Part shown: positions 1 through 5,177 of the stretch, in pieces | How positions within the stretch are numbered: position 1 is the first letter of the stretch | Layout: each line of letters begins with the position of its first letter | Source: an uncultured Rhodospirillales bacterium | Lineage (GTDB): Bacteria > Pseudomonadota > Alphaproteobacteria > Rhodospirillales > Casp-alpha2 | Length of the DNA: 8,436 bases | Direction: 5' to 3' | Assembly: GCA_938074585.1 (NCBI GenBank) | Contig: CALJEW010000246.1 | Location: 1-8,436, forward strand | Notes under the pieces: model-generated | What the model saw: only the letters and a program-made list of their open reading frames with translations | Database searches by the model: none | Told to the model about the DNA's origin: nothing | Program-made: the position numbers and the translations under genes

Positions 1-1
1 A

Positions 2-346
2 AAACATGATTCTTATCCCAATCAGTTATCGGGCGGTCAACAACAACGTGTTGCCATCGCGCGTTCCATTGCAATGGAACCCGACGTCATGTTGTTCGAT
101 GAACCCACATCAGCGCTTGATCCAGAACTGGTTGGTGGAGTTTTAAACGTTATGCATAAATTACGTAATAACGGCATGACTATGATTGTCGTTAGCCATG
201 AAATGCGGTTTGCTCAAGAGGCTGCAGACCGGGTTTTGTTTGTCGATGGTGGATTAATAGTTGAACAAAATACGCCGGGAGAAATTTTTAACAACCCGGA
301 ACATCAGCGGACACGTGAGTTCTTATCACGTGTCAGTGACCATTAG
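2..346 (+). CDS. ABC transporter ATP-binding protein, polar amino acid type (3' part only)
   Basis: This is the C-terminal 114 residues of an ABC ATPase that energises uptake of an amino-acid-like solute from the cytoplasmic face of the inner membrane. The reading frame is open from base 2, so the gene begins upstream of the window and the N-terminal Walker A half is missing. Visible in order are the ABC signature LSGGQQQR (bases 29-52), the Walker B stretch VMLFDEPTSALDPE with its catalytic Glu, and the H-loop in VVSHEM. The C-terminus (PGEIFNNPEHQRTREFLSRV) is typical of the GlnQ/HisP/ArtP group. It lies 11 bp upstream of the first permease, so the two are almost certainly co-transcribed. 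The family call is secure. The substrate is not readable from the ATPase; glutamine, histidine or another polar amino acid derivative are all possible. Confidence 0.95.
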   Translation, partial: KHDSYPNQLSGGQQQRVAIARSIAMEPDVMLFDEPTSALDPELVGGVLNVMHKLRNNGMTMIVVSHEMRFAQEAADRVLFVDGGLIVEQNTPGEIFNNPEHQRTREFLSRVSDH

Positions 347-357
347 GGCGCCGAGAT

Positions 358-1029
358 ATGGACGCGTTCGCAGAAGAATTCCTGAACTGGGATGTTATGG
401 TCAAGTACTTTCCAGATATTGTTGCTGGCTTATGGGTGACGATGGGCCTTGCCCTTATGGTTATTGTCACAGGGTTGATACTTGGCCTTGTATTAGCTGT
501 CATCAGGGCTTTTCAAATTAACCCTATCAATTTGTTTATTATCGCCTTTGTTGATATCTTCCGGTCTTTGCCGCCGCTTGTGATCATCATCCTTCTTTAT
601 TTTAGCATACCAATGTTTGGCCTGAATTGGTCTGGCTTTATATGTTCATGGATTGCGCTATCGCTTGTTCTAGCTTCTTTTGTCGAGGAAATATATTGGG
701 CCGGAATCACATCCGTTCATAAAGGTCAGTGGGAAGCCGCTCGCTCAACTGGTTTGAGCTTTTTTGAAACGTTGATCTATGTTGTGTTGCCACAAGTGAT
801 TAGAATGACGATTCCCCCGTTGACCAACCGAACTATTGTTATTGCTAAAAATACGGCCCTTGCTTCTGTTGTTGCAGTTCAGGAAATGTTGACCGTCGCA
901 CAAACTTCACTGGCCTATGCCGCTAATTCCTCACCCCTTACTTTGGCAGCGCTTGGTTATCTTTTGATGTTCTTGCCCTTGGTTATACTGAGCCGCTACA
1001 TCGAATCCCGTTTTGCGTGGAAGCGTTAG
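358..1029 (+). CDS. ABC transporter permease, HisM/GlnP (polar amino acid) family
   Basis: Inner-membrane subunit (223 aa) of the amino-acid-type ABC importer encoded with the upstream ATPase. Hydrophobic segments lie at about residues 22-50, 57-85, 92-112, 160-180 and 197-216, the usual core of this family. The motif FRSLPPLV (69-76) corresponds to the conserved FRGTP-like region after an early helix. The cytoplasmic EAA loop that docks onto the ATPase is at about 126-145 (EAARSTGL, then LPQ). The length is normal for the family. ATG 358 is chosen because it follows the ATPase stop by 11 bp; the Shine-Dalgarno is weak. Its 3' end is adjacent to or overlaps a second, paralogous permease, which implies a heterodimeric membrane domain. 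Substrate unknown. Confidence 0.95.
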   Translation: MDAFAEEFLNWDVMVKYFPDIVAGLWVTMGLALMVIVTGLILGLVLAVIRAFQINPINLFIIAFVDIFRSLPPLVIIILLYFSIPMFGLNWSGFICSWIALSLVLASFVEEIYWAGITSVHKGQWEAARSTGLSFFETLIYVVLPQVIRMTIPPLTNRTIVIAKNTALASVVAVQEMLTVAQTSLAYAANSSPLTLAALGYLLMFLPLVILSRYIESRFAWKR

Positions 1030-1717
1030 GAGAGAACAGATCGATTTAGAACTCTTACGCTTTAACTTTTTCAATATTGACTCAGTCATAAATGTGTATC
1101 CTTTGATATTAAAGGGGCTTTGGATGACCATTAAACTTTGCCTTTTGGTCGGTCCAATTGGCTTTATTTCTGGTATGACCTTAGCTGGAGTTTATAGCCT
1201 TCATATTCGGAGCTTAAATTGGTTCTTGATGGTTTATGTCGACTTTTTCCGCTCAGTCCCTCCTCTTGTTTTGCTGATTTATGTGTATTATGGATTGCCA
1301 TTCTTCGGTATAGAAATACCTGCATTTTTAGCCGTTCTTATTTCGTTTACGCTCAACAGTTCTTCTTATTATGGAGAGGTTGTGCGGGCTGGGATCGAGA
1401 GCATTCCGGCGGGTCAAATGGAAGCCGCGCGCTCAAGCGGATTAAGCCGTACTCAAGCTATGATTTACGTAATCTTACCTCAAGCTCTAAGAAACGTTGC
1501 ACCGGATTTGATTTCAAACACGGTTGAGCTGATCAAAGCGACTTCAATCGCTAGCGTTGTCGCCCTGCCAGAGCTTTTACGGATGGCACGAGTTGGTCAA
1601 GATCTGGAATATAATGCAACGCCTTTAGTGGCTGCTGCATTGATCTATTTAATTATGTTATGGCCTGTCGTTCGGCTGCTTAGCCGTTTAGAACGGCGCA
1701 TGATGTCTTCACATTGA
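1013..1717 (+). CDS. ABC transporter permease, HisM/GlnP family (second subunit)
   Basis: Second membrane subunit of the same importer (234 aa from the TTG at 1013). It shares the layout of the first permease: FRSVPPLV at 79-86, the EAA loop at about 137-157 (EAARSSGL, then LPQ), and hydrophobic helices around 34-60, 68-92, 103-118, 171-186 and 205-222. The start is uncertain. TTG 1013 overlaps the upstream gene by 17 bp and adds a basic N-terminus (MRGSVRREQ) that family members generally lack. A good Shine-Dalgarno, AGGAGA, sits at 1028-1033, but the codon six bases after it is ATC (1040), followed by DLELLRFNF, which looks like the normal family N-terminus. The next in-frame ATG lies inside the first membrane helix and would truncate the protein. 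Function call secure; start call weak. Confidence 0.9.
   Translation: MRGSVRREQIDLELLRFNFFNIDSVINVYPLILKGLWMTIKLCLLVGPIGFISGMTLAGVYSLHIRSLNWFLMVYVDFFRSVPPLVLLIYVYYGLPFFGIEIPAFLAVLISFTLNSSSYYGEVVRAGIESIPAGQMEAARSSGLSRTQAMIYVILPQALRNVAPDLISNTVELIKATSIASVVALPELLRMARVGQDLEYNATPLVAAALIYLIMLWPVVRLLSRLERRMMSSH
1028..1033 (+). promoter_or_regulatory. Shine-Dalgarno AGGAGA before a non-ATG start
   Basis: AGGAGA overlaps the stop codon of the first permease gene and is the best ribosome binding site near the second permease start. Correct spacing from it leads to ATC 1040, not to ATG, GTG or TTG. Either ATC is a rare initiator here, or TTG 1013 is used, or a base differs from the true genome sequence. 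Confidence 0.45.
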
Positions 1718-1726
1718 GGTTTTTTT

Positions 1727-2491
1727 ATGCATAAAGTTCTTGTAATCGTTCCGTTCCCCATGAGCGAAGAAAACCGTGACCAGCGCCGAGATCAATTGAA
1801 AGGAGTGCAATTAGGGCCCGATATTTCTTTCGAATTTGAATCCGTTCGCGTTGCACCGAGAAACTACGTTAGTCAATATGACATGGTTTTGGCAGATGTA
1901 GGTATTATGGAGGCGGGGTTAAATGCCCGGGAAAGAGGCTTTAGTGCCGTTTGTATAGATACCATGAGCGATTCAGGTGTTGCTGCTTTACGTTCTGTTC
2001 TTGATATCCCAGTTATCGGCCCCTGCCGGGCATCGGTGTTGACCGCTTTAATGTTCGGCGACCGGTTCTCGATTATAGCCATGTGGGGGCATTGGAACCA
2101 CTTGTACGCCAAAACGTTGAAGGACTTAAGGCTTTCAGACCATTGTGCTTCCGTCCGATCAATAGACATGCAGCCCGATAACCAAGGGCTTTTGGGCGGT
2201 AAAGAAGAAGATGTGTTTCCACTTCTCCTTAGCGCAGCTAAGCAATGCGTTGAAGAAGATGGAGCTCAAGTTATTTTGCTCGGGTCAACAACTATGCATC
2301 AAGCTCACTCTTATCTATCTGAACATCTGAACGTTCCTGTTATTAATCCTGGGCCGCTTACATACAAGCTGGCTGAAGCCGCATTGGGGTTAGGGCTCGC
2401 ACATAGTCGACAAGCGTACCCATCACCGCCGGCCCCAAAAAACGATGTTGTACAAGCGATGCTAGATACAGCTAGCAAGTTTGATCACTAG
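1727..2491 (+). CDS. Asp/Glu/hydantoin racemase superfamily protein lacking both usual catalytic Cys
   Basis: A 254-aa cytosolic protein of the aspartate/glutamate/hydantoin racemase superfamily, at normal length. Recognisable blocks are the N-terminal strand KVLVIVPFP, the block VCIDTMSDSGVAALRSVLDIPVIG (residues 75-98), the central FSIIAMWGHW, and the second-site block VILLGSTTM followed by VPVINPGP (182-210). In hydantoin racemases the first catalytic Cys sits just before the (F/x)xDPG turn and the second follows LG. Here those positions read Thr79 and Ser187. Cysteines do occur at 76 and 100, but not at the equivalent places. The enzyme may be a divergent subfamily with different acid/base residues, an isomerase or lyase, or a non-racemising binding protein. 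A clean ribosome binding site (GAGG about 7 bp upstream) supports ATG 1727. The gap to the permease gene is only 9 bp, so it is co-expressed with the importer and probably acts on the imported compound or its breakdown product. Confidence 0.8.
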   Translation: MHKVLVIVPFPMSEENRDQRRDQLKGVQLGPDISFEFESVRVAPRNYVSQYDMVLADVGIMEAGLNARERGFSAVCIDTMSDSGVAALRSVLDIPVIGPCRASVLTALMFGDRFSIIAMWGHWNHLYAKTLKDLRLSDHCASVRSIDMQPDNQGLLGGKEEDVFPLLLSAAKQCVEEDGAQVILLGSTTMHQAHSYLSEHLNVPVINPGPLTYKLAEAALGLGLAHSRQAYPSPPAPKNDVVQAMLDTASKFDH

Positions 2492-2510
2492 CATTTATTC
2501 ATTTTTTAAG
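2471..2510 (+). terminator. weak possible terminator at the end of the transporter/racemase operon
   Basis: An inverted repeat GCTAG (2471-2475) / CTAGC (2488-2492), with a 12-base loop, overlaps the stop codon of the racemase-like gene and is followed by a T-rich tract ending in TTTTTT. The stem is short and low in G+C, so this is a tentative call. It sits where two convergent genes nearly meet, where a terminator is expected. Confidence 0.25.
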
Positions 2511-2878
2511 GTGTTCTGGCCGGTCATATAAACCGCGACACGATTGAATTTGTCGCCGTCTACTTCAAAAAAGTTACAATTTGATTTGTGAACCTTTTGC
2601 CCATCCAGAAGGATGTTGTCAATCTCAAACCGAACCGCAATTCGATCCTCATCAGGGCATGGAACATAAACAAATTTATGGTGTTTTAGGGTGTCATGGT
2701 TGTCCCAAAGGCGCTTAAACATGCTCTCGATCTGATTATGCCCCTGAAGTTTAACGCTGTGTGTTTCAACCGAAAAAATACAATCTGGTGTTAATGCCTC
2801 TTTGATTATGGAGATATCTCTTCCGTCTACTCCGGCAAAATATTTATTTACTAAATCTATCATCTGTTGGCGCGTCAT
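2495..2878 (-). CDS. NTF2/SnoaL-like small protein (downstream member of the pair)
   Basis: A 127-aa protein with the pattern of the nuclear transport factor 2-like (SnoaL-like) cone fold. An N-terminal helical part (MIDLVNKYFAGVDGRDISIIKEAL) leads to TPDCIFSV, then helix GHNQIESMFKRLWDN and several amphipathic beta strands (HHKFVYVP, RIAVRFEIDNILL, KSNCNFFEVDGDKFNRVAVYM). Members of this fold include small isomerases, cyclases, dehydratases and non-enzymatic ligand-binding proteins, so fold membership does not fix a reaction. No signal peptide is seen, so it is probably cytosolic. GAGGAAAG shortly upstream of ATG 2878 is a good ribosome binding site. It follows the other NTF2-like gene by 29 bp on the same strand and almost abuts the convergent racemase-like gene (3 bp between stop codons). 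Confidence 0.75.
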   Translation of the reverse strand: MTRQQMIDLVNKYFAGVDGRDISIIKEALTPDCIFSVETHSVKLQGHNQIESMFKRLWDNHDTLKHHKFVYVPCPDEDRIAVRFEIDNILLDGQKVHKSNCNFFEVDGDKFNRVAVYMTGQNTLKNE

Positions 2879-2907
2879 TTATCTTTCCTCATGTTTTATC
2901 AGGCTCC

Positions 2908-3282
2908 TTATTGGGAGCACATTTCTGCCATATCATTCCATACCCTCTGGGATTTCAGTTTGCCATCTACGATTTCAAAACGGTCAACAAACCGAATGCC
3001 TTCGAATAATCGACCATCGTTGCCTTGCCCTGATAGGGTGCCAAAACAATAGACAACGATTTCGTTTTCATTGGACATGTTATCAAATTTTTCAAATGTT
3101 TTACCTATCGATTTGTACCTAGACTTGGACCAATCTATCAACTGCTCCAATTCATGGAAGACTGCACCTCCGGGAAACGTCATTTCGAAATCATGAGCGA
3201 GCATTTCCTTTGCCTTTACAATATCTCGAGCTTCCATAGCATTTAAAAATTGGCAAACAATATGGATGGGAAAGATAGGCAT
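2908..3282 (-). CDS. NTF2/SnoaL-like small protein (upstream member of the pair)
   Basis: A 124-aa protein, also with an NTF2-like pattern: helix VCQFLNAMEARDIVKAKEML, then AHDFEMTFPGG, then a helix around ELEQLIDWSKSRYKSI, and strands FEKFDNMSNENEIVVYCFG, FEGIRFVDRFEIVDGKL and SQRVWNDM. The phrase AMEARD with a following DFxMTFPGG is common in SnoaL-like domain proteins. It shares only weak local similarity with its neighbour (RDI...KE.L..D), so the two are old paralogues or independent members rather than a recent duplication. The start at ATG (3280-3282 complement) has a GGAG about 11 bp upstream, a slightly long spacing. It is the first gene of a two-gene minus-strand unit whose promoter must lie in the region shared with gntR. 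The reaction is unknown. Confidence 0.75.
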   Translation of the reverse strand: MPIFPIHIVCQFLNAMEARDIVKAKEMLAHDFEMTFPGGAVFHELEQLIDWSKSRYKSIGKTFEKFDNMSNENEIVVYCFGTLSGQGNDGRLFEGIRFVDRFEIVDGKLKSQRVWNDMAEMCSQ

Positions 3283-3381
3283 ATTTATATGAACTCCAAC
3301 AGATAAATATTTGATGTTAAAAATAAGTGTAAATGGTATACATAGGATATAGTTTTACTTCTTTTCATCAAGTGCCAAGTT
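3283..3381. promoter_or_regulatory. divergent intergenic region between NTF2 pair and gntR
   Basis: This 99-bp AT-rich stretch must hold the minus-strand promoter for the NTF2-like genes and the plus-strand promoter for the regulator. On the minus strand TTTACA (complement of 3328-3333) followed after 18 bp by TATTTA is a weak -35/-10 candidate. No convincing plus-strand promoter was identified. It contains a 14-bp sequence repeated upstream of the lyase gene (3338-3351) and an adjacent GTATAC palindrome (3336-3341). No small ORF or RNA gene is seen. Confidence 0.5.
3338..3351. promoter_or_regulatory. candidate GntR operator, copy 1
   Basis: ATACATAGGATATA matches 13 of 14 bases of ATACATATGATATA at 4240-4253, upstream of the lyase gene. 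Both copies flank the regulator gene, which is what an autoregulatory and pathway operator would do. This copy is not itself a clean palindrome and AT-rich matches can arise by chance, so it is tentative. Confidence 0.35.
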
Positions 3382-4203
3382 TTGGCTGAAAGAATTACGC
3401 AAGTGTCCGTCATATCTTCAGGCCATCACATAAACCAAAAAACCGATAATAAACTACCAACCCCTCTTTATCACCAAATCTACGTCATACTACGTAATAA
3501 GATTATTGATCAGGAGTTTGCATTAGGCGATTTTTTGCCAAGCGAAGATGAAACAGCTCAAGCCTTCGGTGTTTCACGGATCACATCGAAACGCGCCCTT
3601 AATGAACTCGCCGATGAGGGTCTTGTCGTTCGCGAACGCGGGCGTGGAACCCGCGTCATCCATAAAGACCCAACAGCACCTCAAGGGGCTAATATAGAAG
3701 GCATGCTTGAAAATGTCATGGCAATGGGTTTGAAAACAGAAGCTACGTTGCTCGAGTTTGGTTATGTTAAACCAACAGACCGCGTTGTTCAGGCATTAAA
3801 ATGTTCACCAAATTCTCGCGTTCAGCGGGCCGTACGATTGCGCTCACACGAAGGACAAGCCTTTTCTCATTTGCTTACATTTGTTCCCGAACCTGTCGCC
3901 AGCACTTATACTCAAGAAGACTTAGCAAATACGCCATTACTTGTTTTGCTTGAGCGTGGGGGGATTGCTGTCTCTCGAGCAGAGCAATCCCTAACCGCAA
4001 CTTTGGCTGATGCAAACGTTGCCCCATTGTTGAACTTAGACATCGGCGCACCATTGCTTAGAATTCGACGAGTCGTTTATGATCAGAATAACCAGCCCGT
4101 TGAATTTATTACGGGATTATATCGGCCAGATAGATATCAATATCGGATGAATTTATCACGTGTGTTAACCGAACATTCTAATACTTGGGCACCAACCAGT
4201 TAA
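3382..4203 (+). CDS. GntR family transcriptional regulator, HutC subfamily (UTRA domain)
   Basis: A 273-aa one-component regulator. An N-terminal GntR winged helix-turn-helix covers about residues 26-94: PLYHQIYVILRNKI, LPSEDETAQAFGVSRITSKRALNELADEGLVVRERGRGT. A UTRA effector-binding domain follows at about 105-260, with strand patterns such as VQRAVRLRSHEGQAFSHLLTFVP and the closing LLRIRRVVYDQNNQPVEFITGLYRPDRY typical of HutC-type proteins. Such regulators usually repress catabolic genes and release DNA when a pathway metabolite binds UTRA. The start is uncertain: TTG 3382 has no good ribosome binding site and GTG 3403 is an alternative; both precede the domain, so function is unaffected. 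It sits between the divergent NTF2-like pair and the lyase-hyuBA genes, so those units are its likely targets. Confidence 0.92.
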   Translation: MAERITQVSVISSGHHINQKTDNKLPTPLYHQIYVILRNKIIDQEFALGDFLPSEDETAQAFGVSRITSKRALNELADEGLVVRERGRGTRVIHKDPTAPQGANIEGMLENVMAMGLKTEATLLEFGYVKPTDRVVQALKCSPNSRVQRAVRLRSHEGQAFSHLLTFVPEPVASTYTQEDLANTPLLVLLERGGIAVSRAEQSLTATLADANVAPLLNLDIGAPLLRIRRVVYDQNNQPVEFITGLYRPDRYQYRMNLSRVLTEHSNTWAPTS

Positions 4204-4227
4204 CTCCTCTTTTCTGCGTTTCTAACG

Positions 4228-4259
4228 TAGACATCTGAAATACATATGATATATGTCTA
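4228..4259 (+). promoter_or_regulatory. putative promoter of the lyase-hyuBA operon
   Basis: TAGACA (4228-4233, one mismatch to TTGACA) and TATATG (4250-4255) are spaced by 16 bp, a plausible sigma-70 type pair. The region also carries a longer inverted repeat, TAGACAT (4228-4234) and ATGTCTA (4253-4259). The sequence is AT-rich, so other -10 placements such as TATGAT at 4245-4250 are possible. Confidence 0.35.
4240..4256. promoter_or_regulatory. candidate GntR operator, copy 2 (palindromic)
   Basis: ACATAT (4242-4247) and ATATGT (4251-4256) are perfect inverted arms around GAT, making a 15-bp palindrome that overlaps the putative -10 region of the lyase promoter. Bases 4240-4253 repeat the sequence at 3338-3351 with one mismatch. 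Position over the promoter would suit repression by the adjacent GntR protein; that assignment is inference. Confidence 0.45.
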
Positions 4260-4295
4260 TATCATTTGTATTTTGACCAGTTGGAATTCGCAATT

Positions 4296-5177
4296 ATGAA
4301 AACACTTAGTCTTAAAGCTCAATTAGAGAGCGGTAACACCGTTGTCGCTCCAGGTGTCTTTGATGCCTTTAGCGCATCAAGCGCAGAAAAAGCAGGTTTC
4401 AGTGCCGCCTATATATCAGGGGCTAGTGTTTCTTATTCCCATTTTGGGCTTCCAGATATTGGCCTTGTAAGCATGAGAGAAGTCGCTGACACGCTTTCTA
4501 ATATTCGCGAACGTGTCGACATTCCGCTGATTGTTGATGCGGACACTGGGTTTGGCAATGCGATTAATGTGCAACGAACCGTTAAATTATTCGAGCGCAA
4601 TGGAGCTAATTGCATTCAGCTCGAAGATCAAACAATGCCGAAACGGTGCGGTCATTTAAAAGGCAAGGGACTTGTGAGCACGGCCGAAGCTGTAGGCAAA
4701 ATCAAAGCTGCCGTTGATGCACGGGCCAGCGAAGAAACATTGATTATGTCGCGTACCGATGCGATTGCGGTTGAAGGCTTTGATGCAGCTTTAGAACGCG
4801 CTGAACGCTACCTAGAGGCGGGGGCCGACATTCTATTTATTGAAGCCCCTAACAATGAAGAAGAAATGCGAACCCTAACTGGGCAATTCAAAGCCCGTGT
4901 CCCGTTGTTGGCAAACATGGTCGAAGGGGGCTTTACCCCCATGTTTGACGCAGAAAAGTTGACCGAAATTGGCTACCAAATTGTGATTTTTCCGGGTGGA
5001 TTATTTAGGGCTAGGTCGTTTATGGAACAAGAGTATTTCACCAGCTTAAAAAAGCATGGCTGGAACAAGCCATATCAAGACAGAATGCTTGATTTTAAAC
5101 AAATGAACGAAGCTCTAGGCACTCAAGACATACTTGATGCGGGAGCAAAATATGATGCAGAGAACTTTGATGATTGA
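4296..5177 (+). CDS. isocitrate lyase/PEP mutase family C-C lyase
   Basis: A 293-aa cytosolic TIM-barrel enzyme of the isocitrate lyase/phosphoenolpyruvate mutase superfamily, at the length of the short members (methylisocitrate lyase, 2,3-dimethylmalate lyase, oxaloacetate hydrolase, carboxyphosphonoenolpyruvate mutase). Key features are PGVFDAFSA near the N-terminus, the metal-binding DADTGFGN (Asp81, Asp83), IQLED (Glu110), the catalytic loop KRCGH (116-120) with Cys118, and SRTDA (152-156). The intact KRCGH loop points to lyase rather than phosphonomutase chemistry: retro-aldol/Claisen cleavage of a 2-hydroxy-carboxylate with Mg. ATG 4296 is preferred over the upstream in-frame TTG 4266, because MKTLSLKAQLESG is the usual family start and the extra ten residues overlap the promoter region. 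It overlaps hyuB, so it acts in the same pathway, probably downstream of ring opening. Exact substrate unresolved. Confidence 0.9.
   Translation: MKTLSLKAQLESGNTVVAPGVFDAFSASSAEKAGFSAAYISGASVSYSHFGLPDIGLVSMREVADTLSNIRERVDIPLIVDADTGFGNAINVQRTVKLFERNGANCIQLEDQTMPKRCGHLKGKGLVSTAEAVGKIKAAVDARASEETLIMSRTDAIAVEGFDAALERAERYLEAGADILFIEAPNNEEEMRTLTGQFKARVPLLANMVEGGFTPMFDAEKLTEIGYQIVIFPGGLFRARSFMEQEYFTSLKKHGWNKPYQDRMLDFKQMNEALGTQDILDAGAKYDAENFDD

Noticed and set aside
358..1717. Recent tandem duplication of the permease genes
   Set aside because: The two proteins share only the family motifs (FRSxPPLV, EAARSxGL, LPQ) and differ elsewhere, as expected for an ancient heterodimer pair.
1873..2169. Minus-strand open frame opposite the racemase-like gene
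   Set aside because: It is a shadow of a recognisable coding region on the plus strand with no domain evidence of its own.
1727..2491. Maleate isomerase assignment for the racemase-like gene
   Set aside because: Maleate isomerases in this superfamily also rely on two active-site cysteines, which are not at the expected positions here, and no pyridine-degradation neighbours are visible.
2802..3122. Plus-strand open frames across the two NTF2-like genes
   Set aside because: The minus-strand genes have family-like proteins and ribosome binding sites, while these plus-strand translations look like random composition.
4266..4295. Ten-residue N-terminal extension of the lyase from TTG 4266
   Set aside because: It reaches into the putative promoter, has no ribosome binding site, and the ATG at 4296 gives the family-typical N-terminus.
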